A stretch of DNA of 64,000 bases from Laburnicola sp. R22_1 (taxonomy: Eukaryota > Ascomycota > Dothideomycetes > Pleosporales > Didymosphaeriaceae), in assembly GCA_014281115.1 (NCBI GenBank), contig JACONQ010000020.1, positions 1,302,001 through 1,366,000 on the forward strand. The letters are read 5' to 3'. Below are positions 46,331-56,574 of the stretch, in pieces (within the stretch, counting starts at the first letter, position 1; each line of letters begins with the position of its first letter). The notes below the pieces were generated by a model. The model was not told the origin of the DNA, searched no databases, and saw only the letters and a program-made list of their open reading frames with translations. The translations under genes and the position numbers were made by a program.

Positions 46331-47734
46331 GTCTAAGAAACTCTTAAAGTCTATATCCTTATTTATAATATTAAAGTTGTACTTATCTAGTAGCTTCTAG
46401 AAATAAGCCTTAAGCTTCTCCTTATTATTCTTAATTTCCTCTCTATACTTTTTATTATTATTCTCCTTAATATACGTCTTATTACTATTAAGTATACTAT
46501 CCTTACTATAGTTAATAAGGTTAGTAAAAGGACTAGGCTTATAGTAACTAATAATTATTAGCAAAGGTGTGTAATAAATAAGTATAATAAACTTATAACT
46601 ATTCCTTATTAGTAACTATTACTAGCTTCTTAGTTGTTAGACCTATATTGCCTATGCTATTGCGAAAGTCCTTCTACTTTTTCTTATTAGTCTTACTCTT
46701 AAAGCTATTAGCCTTAAGCTTTCTTAGGCCTATCTTATATATATTATATAAGAGCTTTTTATATATACTACTATAACTAAAGATTTATTTACCTATATAA
46801 CTCTATAGTGTAAAAGGGCCTTTTTCCTTACTAGTAATAATTTTATACTTAGCTAGGGCTGCTTAGTAGACCCTTAGATTAACTTTATTCTTAATTATAT
46901 TCTATTTCTTATATATAGCTATTAGTTTTACCTCTAACTAGTTGCCTACTTCTTATTAATGTACTAATATATAATAATAGAATGTAATAATATATTACTC
47001 TTTTAATTCTTAAAGTAGGACTATATAAGCTCTTTTTCTTCCTATATAAGCTATTAATACTTTTACGCTTTAGAAAGTAGTTAGTAGTTCTTATTATTAG
47101 AAAGCTTCTTTTTAAGCTAATATTATATAGCTTAATTAGCTAATCTAGCAAAGTCTAGTGCCTTTTCTTCTTTACTATAGAGTGTATTGCAAGACTTCTA
47201 TATAATAGTATAGACGCTATTATTAAGTATACCTTTAAATAGCACTTTATAGTTAGTAGGATAATCTTTCTAAAAGCTACCTTATCTATAATATAAAAGA
47301 ATAGTGCTAATCTCTTTATTTCTAGATATAAAGCCCTATCTATATTAGTATATAATATAATAAAAGGCTGTAATTACTAGATACCTTAGTAAGACCCTCT
47401 TACTTATTACGCTTAAAATTTGCTAGTATTTATAGGCTGTTCCTTAGAAGGCTCTCTAGAATATTAGAAAACTCTTTCTTAATAGACGCTATAGTATAAG
47501 ATGTAATAATAGTATATAATAATTATAGTAAATATTATAGAGATAATAAAAATATTATTATTATTATAAAAAGTAGCTATAGGGGCCTATATATATAAGT
47601 AAGGCGCTAATAACACTAGTGTGTTTTCTTTACTTACCTTACCGCTAACTTAGCTACTCGATCTTACTACCCTCCTAGCTACTTTTTTAATACTCTATAG
47701 CCTTAACTACTATATAACCTTAATTTTTAAAATA
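46331..47734. other. AT-rich interior of the long-TIR element, right half
   Basis: Reverse-strand Lys/Asn-rich peptides can be read near 46330-46700 (EKLKAYF-KLLDKYNFNIIN) but match no family I know. The rest is featureless. Confidence 0.35.
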
Positions 47735-48284
47735 ATAGTACGCACTAAGCTATCTAGATACTTTAAACTAGTTACTAGTAGATCTTAAGTAAAAAAAAGA
47801 AGCTACTAGCTACTAAGGCTACGCAAAAGGCGCCTTATAAAACACTACCTATTGTGCTAAAAAGGAAGTACTACTAGAAGCTAGATAGTATATTATTATT
47901 ATAGCTATTATGCTTAGAGAAATTAAAAAGTACTAAAAAAGTATTAAGCCCCTTATTAAGAAAATACTATTCTACTATCTTATTAAAGAAATAGTGCAAG
48001 ATAATAATAAGAAAGACCTGTGCTTTTAGTCTACTATGCTAGCTACTCTCTAAGAGGTAATAAAGGCTTTTCTAGTTAGAATATTTAAAGGTATTTCTTT
48101 ATAAAACACTACTTCTACTATAAAATAAATACTAATACCTTTAAATATTAATGTTAACGCTATTTATACAAAATAGGTTACTATATAGGCTAAGGATATA
48201 CAGCTAGTAAATAGGTACTATAAGAAGTATATAGATACTAGGTAAATAGTAAAGCGCTTAGTTAGGTTTAATATATGTGTTTAA
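47735..48284 (+). pseudogene. Histone H3-like gene, RIP-damaged, inside the long-TIR element
   Basis: The N-terminus at 47735 reads (ATA)-V-R-T-K, one step from the universal MARTK start if ATG and GCA underwent RIP. The tail KKLLATKATQKAP (47800-47840, other frame) parallels the H3 K-Q-L-A-T-K-A-A-R-K-S-A-P segment. From 47913 one frame runs to TAA 48284 with only TAA/TAG interruptions and aligns along the histone fold: LREIKKY-KS, LIKEIVQDNNKKDLCF, STMLATL-EVIKAFLVRIF, then AIYTK-VTI-AKDIQLV. Loop 1 is one residue longer than in H3 and AFLV matches H3/CenH3. About 60 extra bases with a hairpin interrupt the region before AIYTK. H3 normally packages DNA in the nucleosome; this copy is dead. 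Its place in a transposon-like structure is unusual. Confidence 0.78.
48080..48149. repeat. Perfect 16-bp inverted repeat inside the histone-like gene
   Basis: AATATTTAAAGGTATT at 48080-48095 is inverted at 48134-48149 across a 38-bp loop. It coincides with the extra residues in the histone fold, so it looks like a hairpin or micro-insertion. Confidence 0.85.
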
Positions 48285-48409
48285 CACTAAAGCTATACTT
48301 TTACTATAATAAGTAAACGTAATAATTACTACTATAATTATAAGGGAATTTTTATAGTAATTTACTATAATAATTATATATAGCTAATAAAAAATATAAT
48401 TAGTTAGAT

Positions 48410-49516
48410 TTAATACAACCTAGTCTATATAACTCTAACCTAACCTATAGCCTATGCAACTCTAATCTAACCTATACCTATTACTAGCGCAAAATCTATA
48501 GGTGGAGGTTAGGTTGGGGTTAGGGTCTTACGTAAGGGAACCTAACCCTAACCTAACCTATACCTATTTGCCAGCCTAGGCTTCTATAAGCAAAATTTTT
48601 ACAAAGAGGCTACTTAGAACTTTAATAGGGGAGGGATAAAACTTTAGCGCCGCTACACTCTAGTTATCTATTTCTATTCTCTACTATTCTAATTATTGCA
48701 AATAATATAAGTTATATTAATAGGTATATACTATTTCTTATAAGTAGTAAAATAAGAATAATACGTACTAGATATACTATTACTCTATTACTATATTAAG
48801 ATTATTCTTAATAAATCTCCTACTATCTCTCTACGCCCTACTATCTATCTAGGCATTAATATTATTCCTAAAGAAGTACTTACTATTACTAAAGAGTACA
48901 CACTATAGTTTTGCGCTACTACTACTAATATAGCTACACTAGAGTTCTATTCTATTTATAAGCTTATCTAGTGTAATAGATAGGTATACTTAACTATTTA
49001 TAAAGCTATTCTTATATACTAGTTAGGCTAGTAGCTAGTCTAGTTTGCAAAGAATAGCAGCACTATATTTCTACTCTAGTAGACGCAATTACTCTTTATT
49101 AGTACTAGAATTCTCTAGTAGGAAATATAAAAGAAGAATAATAAGGTCTTTATTAATAAGCTCTAGTATAGTAAAAGTATTATATAGATTTACAAAATTC
49201 TCCTAGCTATTATAGCTACAGCTTATCTAAGTAAGTACACTACGTAGCGGCGTAAGCGTAGATAACTAATAATAGTAGTAGTAATAAGCTAGGTGTACTA
49301 TATACACTATAAGTAAATCTTATATTAGGACTAGAAGCTTATAAGTATTAGGAGGTGCAAGTAAGTTTAAACTATTATTGCGTTGTTAAGGTATTTAAGG
49401 TTAGTTTTTAATTAGAATTAGGTGCTATATATAGTAGTACATAATAACCTTTCTATTTTAATCTACTTTAACCTTAAACTAAAAAAAAGGTTAAAAAAGG
49501 TGTTTGGTAAGCCGAC
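48410..49516. repeat. Right inverted terminus of the 7.8-kb element
   Basis: Inverse of 41689-43140 minus the nested MITE. Differences are mostly transitions. Confidence 0.75.
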
Positions 49517-49745
49517 CGAGCTCTATAGTTAAATAGTAACTTTAAGATTACTATTCTATAATTTACTATTATATAATTAGTCTTTTACTAATTATATATA
49601 TTATACTTTAGCTTCCTACTATAGCTAATGTTAATTACGCCCTTTTTTATATACTTTAGCTATTATACCTTAGTTATGCTTGCTATTAAGTCTTATAATC
49701 TATAAAAGGTTAGGTTAACTATAAATGGATATGAATAAATAAAAA
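49517..49745. other. AT-rich spacer
   Basis: No feature seen. Confidence 0.4.
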
Positions 49746-49863
49746 TCAACTAGCAGGTACGGGTGACTAGCGCTAATCCTTTATAGGGAGCAAATCTCTT
49801 AGAAAGGACCACCAAAGGGCTTTGCGACCCATGCGCCGCTAGTAACCCGTACCTGCTGGTTGA
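49746..49863. mobile_element. Short MITE-like inverted repeat (118 bp)
   Basis: Ends TCAACTAGCAGGTACGGGTG and ACCCGTACCTGCTGGTTGA are inverted copies of about 28 bp with few mismatches, around a 60-bp centre. It lies in the 3' part of the small reverse-strand gene candidate that starts at 50168. Confidence 0.6.
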
Positions 49864-49980
49864 CTGTATATAGGCCAACTGGGTGTTTTCCGACTTCCTA
49901 GGTGGTGGGAATTGCACAGATGCAAGGGGCACAGACGCAAGTAGCACGGAGTCACGGACGGAAAGAGGCCCGGTACTTAC

Positions 49981-50168
49981 CTTCCGGCCCTTTCCGGCTC
50001 CGCCTCAATCTCGTGTGGATCGAGCTTTGAGTTATGGTGGGTTCTAGTCGTTTGTTCCCTCCCTTTATTATTAAAGACTCTGCCTTTGAACTTCTTCGCT
50101 TGGGTTGTATGGCGATGCTCTTTAATAAATACCCTGAGAGGCGTGTCTGGCCTCCAATCCACCGGCAT
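49981..50168 (-). CDS. First exon of an unrecognised small gene
   Basis: ATG at 50168 opens 62 codons (MPVDWRPDT...), very basic and polar with many His, Lys and Arg, ending exactly at a strong donor AAG|GTAAGT (49980 downward). A second frame beyond (49947-49750) and acceptors such as CACCTAG near 49906 could supply exon 2. No domain is recognisable, base composition is genic and no RIP stops occur in the exon. It may be a short host gene or transposon-derived. Confidence 0.4.
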
Positions 50169-50514
50169 GGTTGTTTATGTGTGCTTGATTGATTAAAGTC
50201 TAACTTAGGGAACTAACGTTAGACTGACTATATAATTTCCAGTCATCTGATTACATAACTGCGTCCTAATGGTTTATATCTGGCAGAAGTGAAAGAAGAG
50301 ATTAGGCACTTATATAACTTAGAAGGGCTATAAATGGCACAGTGACTCTAACCTAAGGGGCCTGTTAGGATCCTGGAGAATTTCGTGGGCTCCCAGCCGA
50401 CAAAATACATTCCTATCGTACCATTACGTAAGGTTGACCGAAGCAGAATAATATTCATTTTAATAGGTACTACAATATCTGTACAAAGCCCTCTAGAAAC
50501 TCTAACAACTGCTA

Positions 50515-50900
50515 ATACTCTCTAAATGCATTGCTCTGCTTTTCTGCGTCCTGTGTGTATTTGGTGATGGTGGTTAAAACTGCCTCGCCAAGCCATGGCG
50601 AGGAAGGTGGCCCTCCTTTAATTAAGCACCTGGCCAGAGGGTCCAGTGTGCGACTAAGATCGACGCCTTAGGAGTATGTATTAATTATATATGTTATAAG
50701 AACCGCTATTATTTCCTTAGTAAATGTGGTGCCATTGCTGTACGCTTGGTGAGCTTGCTCTTTATTTGAAACAATCACCTATATTTGAGCTGCAAAGCTA
50801 GGGTGACAAGCTATTAGAATACCTAACCCAAGGTAAGTGACTACTATGCACCATTGTTTCCCAATTTGTTTGTGCTTATGTAGGCTGGCTTAGCGTCGTT
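50515..50900 (-). pseudogene. Unrecognised gene fragment with two nonsense codons
   Basis: One reverse-strand frame of about 128 codons is interrupted only by a TAG and a TAA and has a protein-like composition. It contains a hydrophobic GLGILIACHPSFAAQI segment, then LDPLARCLIKGGPP and ITKYTQDAEKQSNAF. No start and no family recognised. The stops fit RIP of Trp and Gln codons. Confidence 0.4.
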
Positions 50901-51724
50901 ACCATGCGCGCGAATTAATTTAATCTTTTTCAGAGCGATACATATTCTTAAGGATTTTGTCTATTACAATGCTAGCTATGTCTTTACCACGTAAACGTCG
51001 ACTTAATAAGTCTAGGTTACTTAGCTAACTAACGCGTAATTACTTAAAGTAGTAATAGAGAACAATTCTTACTATTTGCAGCCTGAAAGGATCTAATACA
51101 AAATTCTGCTTAAGTACTTTAGCACAGCAGAAACTATTAACTTAAAGAGCTTTCTATCGCTGTTTCGCCACTAGTTGGGTTTGTTAACAAAGGGCGATCC
51201 CAAAGGCCATTCTAACTCTAGCCGAGACAGAAGTATTTAATGAAGCTCCTAGCATCCTCTCGCAGGAATAAGTTACTAAGTTTTATAATCTCTATTATAG
51301 TCTCGTCTTTAAGGGGATCTTAAGCATAGTTACTAAATACTAACACTAAGATAGTAAATACTCTAAAGAATAGTGTGCCACTTTGTGAAAGATGTAGCGC
51401 ATAATATTAGGAAGTAGATGTGTTTAAAGTAGCAGTATAGAAAAGATTATAGGATAAAATGTCCTCAATTAGAGACTGTAAAGTGGAAAGAGGGAGAAGC
51501 GGACGTACAGCACGAGAGCGGAAGGGGTAGAAGGACCTAGACGTACTGTCCTCAACAGAGCAAAACGGGGGCCCGTTTTGTGCTGGGCCGTTTGGCTTGC
51601 GCCAAAATATGCTGCACAGAGCCCTATGTGTTTGGATCACCTAGACCAGAATTGGACAGTCGATGCTACACATAGGCCCGACCTCTGTTACGCGTCAGCG
51701 TCTCAGCCACTGTGATGTTTAACA
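50901..51724. other. Unassigned sequence, AT-rich then GC-rich
   Basis: No gene recognised; the open frame at 51407-51640 (-) is unsupported. 51545-51620 holds a GC-rich GGGGGCCCGTTTTGTGCTGG stretch. Confidence 0.35.
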
Positions 51725-51786
51725 CAGTCAGATTTCTCTTCCCGGAGAGGCGTCCCAGTCAGATTTGTCTCCCCGGAGAGGTGTCC
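51725..51786 (+). repeat. Tandem duplication, 2 x 31 bp
   Basis: CAGTCAGATTT-TCT-CCCGGAGAGG-GTCC occurs twice head-to-tail with three differences. It may be subterminal repeat sequence of the neighbouring pogo element. Confidence 0.8.
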
Positions 51787-53053
51787 TCACAAGTTTCATT
51801 GTTAGCCACCATTCTGTTCCAGCCTCAGATTTTCCAGATTGTGCGGAGGTGGTGCTTGAGTCGGCGTTGGATGAGTAGAGGACGGGATAGTGAGCGAGCG
51901 CGGTGGTGTACGAGCTGGACGTGGCGGTGTTGTTTGGAAGGCAGATCGCCGAGAATACGGCCAGATCCAGCGGCAGCCTGGTAGGCTGATGCTGTCGATC
52001 TCCATTTGTTGGCTTTGGTCTTGCCGCTTTGTCTTCCAAGGCAGTATTCTCCGGCACATTGCCCTCATCCGACAAGACGTCGTTCTGCCTGCGCCGACCT
52101 TGTCAAGTCCAGGGCCATTGTTCCTTGCTGTATAGTAGAGTTTTGACTAGTTCTTTCTCTGACAATACGGTCGAGCTAGATCCTAACCTGTTAAGCTTAT
52201 CAATAAAATGGACTTCTTTGGCCAGTTTATTTGGCATGTCGATCATAGCTTGACACATAAATCCCACCATTAAGAGGTGTGCCCTATCCGTTTTTCTTTG
52301 TTCTTTCAGTTTCTTAAGGAGTTTCTGCCACCTGTATATTAACTGGCTCCACGTCTTCGAACGGCAATCTATTAGCTCCTCTAATCTATGTTAGTCGCCC
52401 ATTATTGGTAAATGTTAGGAAGAGGCATACTAGAATCTATCCCATAGATGTTAAGGGCCGAAAAAGAAGAACGATCCTAAAGATGGATAACTAAATTGTC
52501 TCCCCTTATGTACATACTGCCAGCGAACACGTCCTTTAATGATGCGAGCTTTTTGGACGAAGATCACTTAAATGTAGAGATAATCTAGGGCCACATCTTC
52601 CACTTGTTAGGGTCCTGTACTCTTGGCCGGCGTCCTCCAAGATCCTAGTGTTGATTAATCCACTGGTGCTCTCGTAGATGCGGACGGATAATTGGTGTCC
52701 AGTTGTACTTGTCGCAAACAGTCGCGAGTTTGTTTAAGTGCTGGACGGAAAGTGCTTTTGGAAGCTTTGAGAGTTGGTGATGGAATACTAGGAAGACCAA
52801 GCGCATTGCGCATGTCGCATCCATGGGCATTGTTAATGGCACCTTGGCTGACGACTGTCTTACTTTACCATCTTCTAACGAATTTGCCCAGCGCGGGGAT
52901 AGCGCATTTGCAAACCAGGCATCCAGCTGAAGCACAATTTCCAATACTTGAAAGGTAACAGACTCGCAAACGATAACATCGGTCGTTGGGCCTGGAAAGT
53001 TGGGTCTTGTTATCCACTCCGTGGGTAGCGAATGGTGCTGGGTGTCGTTATTG
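51787..53053. other. Presumed 3' part of the pogo element, unassigned
   Basis: Long frames on both strands (for example 52645-53178 and 51728-52075, both -) overlap in incompatible ways and show no motif. A reverse-strand Lys/Leu-rich stretch near 52210-52350 could be the C-terminal tail of the transposase. Confidence 0.35.
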
Positions 53054-54090
53054 TTATCCGCAGATTGATAGCTTGGCGGGTATCTTGGCGGTAGGTAGCC
53101 TGTTGGCTGGGTTCGTGATATCCTTGAGTGCCCTGTCTGGGCTGAATGGGAAGAGGCCAGTTTTGGCCCACTTGGCAAGTATGTTCTTCTTAGTTATCGC
53201 TGTTTCCCTTGTAGGACTGTATAGGGTAGTGAAGTGTTCCTTGTTAACTATAGTTACACCTTCTTGATAGAGGCGTTCTACTTTGTTGCGATAAGCTGTC
53301 TTTAGTGGACTGAAGATAGAGATATTGTAGGGCTGGAGTTTGTGAGAAGTGTGAGAGGGCCATCGGCACAGTGTTATACGGTTCTCTAGATAGAATTCTA
53401 AGATTTCGAGGGTCTTATGGGTCCTGAACCCATCACATATTAGCATCCGTGGTCTTTGTTTGGCTTGTGCCTTGGTTTAAGGATTAAACACTCGTTTTAT
53501 CCACTCTAAGCTGAGGTAGGAGTTATTATAGCCAGACTTAGAGTAAGCATAGACCTATCCAGGGGTGGAGAACGTTGTCCAATTACTCTGATGGGTTGAA
53601 GCGGGTCAGATGATTATTGGGTTTAAATACTCACCGCTGGCTGATACACACTTGATGGCAGTCACAATTGTCTGTTTAACACTGGCGCCTCTACAGTCTC
53701 GCTGGTTATCCTTACCTATAAGGACCTTAATGGAGCCTAGCATAGAAAGCATGATCCCTGTTTTGTCCATGTTGTAGACATTTTCTGGTAATATCTCAGC
53801 GCTCTGAAGTTCTGGTTTAATTGCCTTAAACCACTGTGTGATTTTATTATATATGTTGTCGTCGTGACGGTTCTAGTCTATTGCCCTATTCCTCCTCTGT
53901 TTGAGGACTGGGTGGCGCCTGGCGAATGCCTGAGGCCAGTTCTTGTTTGGTGGTGTGACGATCGGGTTTGTTGTGGACCGCTGGCGGGCGATGCTGAAGG
54001 TGAGCGAGGGTATGTACTTAATTTGTATGGGAGAACTGAAGGCAGCCTTGCTGCGCCGTCAAGCCTCGCCGCATCGCCGCAGTGAGCATG
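53054..54090 (-). pseudogene. pogo-type (Tc1/mariner) DDE transposase
   Basis: From about 54090 downward the reverse strand reads the end of the CENP-B-like helix-turn-helix region (NWPQAFARRHPVLKQRRNRA), then NIYNKITQWFKAI and VYNMDKTGIML with the first catalytic Asp near 53770. GASVKQTIVTAIKCVSASG and SNWTTFSTPGWVYAYSKSGY follow, then LICDGFRTHKTLEILEF with the second Asp near 53435. HKLQPYNISIFSPLK is where the family has CD: the third acidic residue is Asn (GAC to AAC). It ends at 53054 after KWAKTGLFPFSPDRALKDI. Scattered TAG codons and D-to-N changes are RIP-type. The true N-terminus and terminal inverted repeats were not found; it abuts the NLR pseudogene. Confidence 0.85.
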
Positions 54091-54142
54091 GAGAAAACGA
54101 TCACTACGACACTGCCCACGAGGACCTCCACGGCCGTTCGCC

Positions 54143-56574
54143 ATGCCCGCTGCGGATCTGACACCGGTCCCACAACCCCACTGAGAACCGTCGCGCTATA
54201 ACAGCGCGCAGATCCGCCAGGAGGGCTCACGCTTTGCCGCTACCCACGTTACCAGCGGATCCGTCTTCCAGGGCAACTTTGTCGGCCTCACCATAAGTGA
54301 GCGCGTGCTGCTAGTAACTGGCTTTGGCTTTCATGCTCACCACGCGCAGACTCCACCGCCGCCGCCCGGCCCGACTATGCAGGGCATTTCGCCCACTCCT
54401 CGCTCGCGCCCGTAAAGGCCTTCGTCGCCCGCGACACTCTACACGACCAGATCCACACACAACTCGACACTCATACGGCAGACGCAAGCACCCGCACGCT
54501 TGCGGTGTGGGGACTCGGCGGGGCCGGAAAAACGCAGCTGGTGCTCGACTACGTGCGACGGCACCGCGCCGAGTACAAGGCCACGTTCTGGATTGAGGCG
54601 GGCCGGAAGGAGTCGCTGGAGCGCGACATCGTCCACCTGTGCCAGACGCTGTTTGGATTGACAGCAGCCGCGGGCGCAGAGATGGTTGTTGTTGAAGATG
54701 CTTTAACGGGCGTGAAGAGCTGGTTCTCTAGGCGGCAAGGCCTATAGCTAATAGTGTTCGACGGCGCCAACGCTATCAAGGACAGCACAGCCAGCGGATA
54801 CATTGACATACAGCACTTCATCCCAGACGTGGCAACTCTACATGTCATCGTCACAAGTCAAAGCAGCGCGGCAGAAGATATGACGCAGCTGGAGGGAGTG
54901 CGGGTGGGTAAGATAAAGGAGGTGCAGGCGGTTGAGCTGTTCTACTGCTACTCCCAGCTTCCACGCAACAATGCGGGGATTAGAGACGAGGTCACCATTA
55001 TTGTAAGGGAGCTTGGGTGTCTGGCGCTTGCAGTCACTCTGGCGGCGGCGTACGTAGGGACCACGCCACGGTTGCAGTGCAATGTTAGGGCGTACTTGCC
55101 GGAGTATTAACAGCAACAGCGTGAGCTGCTGAAGCGAAAGCCAGAGAGCTTGGTGCACTAGTACAGTGAGAGCGTGCTTACAACATAGGAGACGTCGCAT
55201 TAAGCAGTGTTTGAGTAGTGTCCTAAGGCATTAGTGCTTATGATAATGCTGTCGTGCTTGAGCTTTGACGACATCTTCCCTAGACTATTTAGCATTAATG
55301 GACAAGTGGAAGATACGAGGCGCATAGAAGACGAAGTCGACGGCGATAGCGCGAGCTAGAGATGCCTCATCTCTCCAGGTCAGAGGTTGGATAGGTACAG
55401 AATCGAAGAGTGCTTTTAGGTGCTGCAGAAGTACTCGCTAGTGTAGTGGAAGGCGGCCTAGCAGAGCTACGCAATGCACAAGCTAGTACACGCATAGGGT
55501 TTTGATTGGCTAACAGGAGAGGAATAGCGCAAGATTAGCTAGGCGGCGTTCAGGCTTGTCTTGGAAGTAATGGAGGTTGTAGACGGTAACACAGCGCTAG
55601 AAAAGAAGCTAAGGGTAGTGCTGTATGTGATAGCGAGCTTTGCAGCGCTAGGGGGCAAAAGTGGAGGGTGGAAGGAAGTCACAAAGGGCTTACTAGATCA
55701 CTTAGAGAAAGTAGGCTTGTTTCTTAAGAGTGTTGGGAAATAGTTGGAAGAGCATGCAGTGTAAGAGATTGTGTTAGATAAGAGGAGGCGGATTCTTGGG
55801 GAGGAGCATCCTTCCACCATCTTAGCGATGAACAGCCTCGCCAGCACACTCTGAGACCAAGGCCAGCTAGACAAGGCAGCCAAGATGTTTAAGGAGGTGC
55901 TAGAGAAGATGAGGCGGATCCTCGGGGAGGAGCATCCTTCCACCATTACAGCGATAGGCGACCTCGCCAGCACACTCAGAGACCAAGGCCAGCTAGACGA
56001 GGCAGCCAAGATAAAGAAGGAGGTGCTGGAGAAGACGCGGCGGATCCTTGGAGAGGAGCATCCTTCCACCATCTTGGCGATGCACAACCTTGCTCTCACA
56101 CTCAGAGACTAAGGCCAGCTGGACGAGGCAGCGGAGATGAAGAAGGAGGTGCTGGAGAAGAGGCGGCGGATCCTCGGGGAGGAGCATCCAGGCACCATCT
56201 TGGCGATGGGCAACCTCGCCAGCACACTTGGAGACTAAGGCCAGCTGGACAAGGCAGCGGAGATGAAGAAGGAGGTGCTGGAGAAGATGAGGCGGATCCT
56301 TGGGGAGGAGCATCCTTCCACCATCTCGGCGATGAACAGTCTCGCTCTCACACTTAGAGACCAAGGCCAGCTGGACGAGGCAGCCAAGATGTTAAAGGAG
56401 GTGCTGGAGAAGAGGCGGCAGATCCTCGGGGAGGAGCATCCTCATACCAGGACAGCCGCACAGCATCTTGACATTGTAGTGCAACGTCAAAGCGTGCGGC
56501 AAAGCTTAATCCACACGCCCAGTCGCAGAAGAGCACGATTGTTAAAGCTTTTAGGTATTCGGTCACGCACATAG
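54143..56574 (+). pseudogene. STAND/NLR-type gene: N-terminal amyloid-like motif, NB domain, TPR repeats
   Basis: Exon 1 (54143-54296) starts MPAADLTPVPQPH, has one TGA (a likely former CGA), and holds a short Gly-rich motif, GSRFAATHVTSGSVFQGNFV. This is similar in form to sigma-like amyloid motifs at the N-termini of fungal STAND proteins. A 53-bp intron (54297-54349, GTGAGC...GCGCAG, phase 1) joins exon 2, which stays in one frame for 2.2 kb. It has Walker A GLGGAGKTQ at 54511, a TAG just before Walker B LIVFDG at 54748, a winged-helix-like part, and a 42-residue TPR superhelix from 55801 to about 56490. About seventeen TAG/TAA/TGA codons sit at Gln, Trp or Arg positions and there is no frameshift. 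Such proteins act in non-self recognition and programmed cell death. This copy is dead. Confidence 0.85.
55801..56490 (+). repeat. Exact-period 126-bp tandem repeats encoding TPRs
   Basis: Units begin GAGGAGCATCCT at 55801, 55927, 56053, 56179, 56305 and 56431 (last one partial), each coding for a 42-residue EEHP-T---M--LA-TL-DQGQLD-A repeat of kinesin-light-chain type. Units are highly similar to each other, showing recent expansion or homogenisation before the gene was silenced. Confidence 0.95.

Larger units (their letters stand above)
41689..49516. mobile_element. 7.8-kb AT-rich element with ~1-kb inverted termini
   Basis: The left end (GTCGGCTTGCCAAATACCTT...) reappears inverted at the right end (...AAGGTGTTTGGTAAGCCGAC). 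The match continues inward with RIP-type differences for about 0.9 kb, to the word AGCCTCTTT-TAAAAA near 42550 and 48610. Beyond a nested MITE it continues through telomere-like GGTTAGGTTAG repeats (42960-43140 against 48410-48580). The interior is extremely AT-rich and holds a hAT-like transposase remnant, two minisatellites and a histone H3-like pseudogene. No target duplication was detected, so the superfamily is not certain. It is non-functional. Confidence 0.7.

Noticed and set aside
52645..53178. 177-codon reverse frame beside the pogo transposase
   Set aside because: Overlaps the true transposase frame (53054-53446 and upstream) in another phase and lacks any transposase or other motif.
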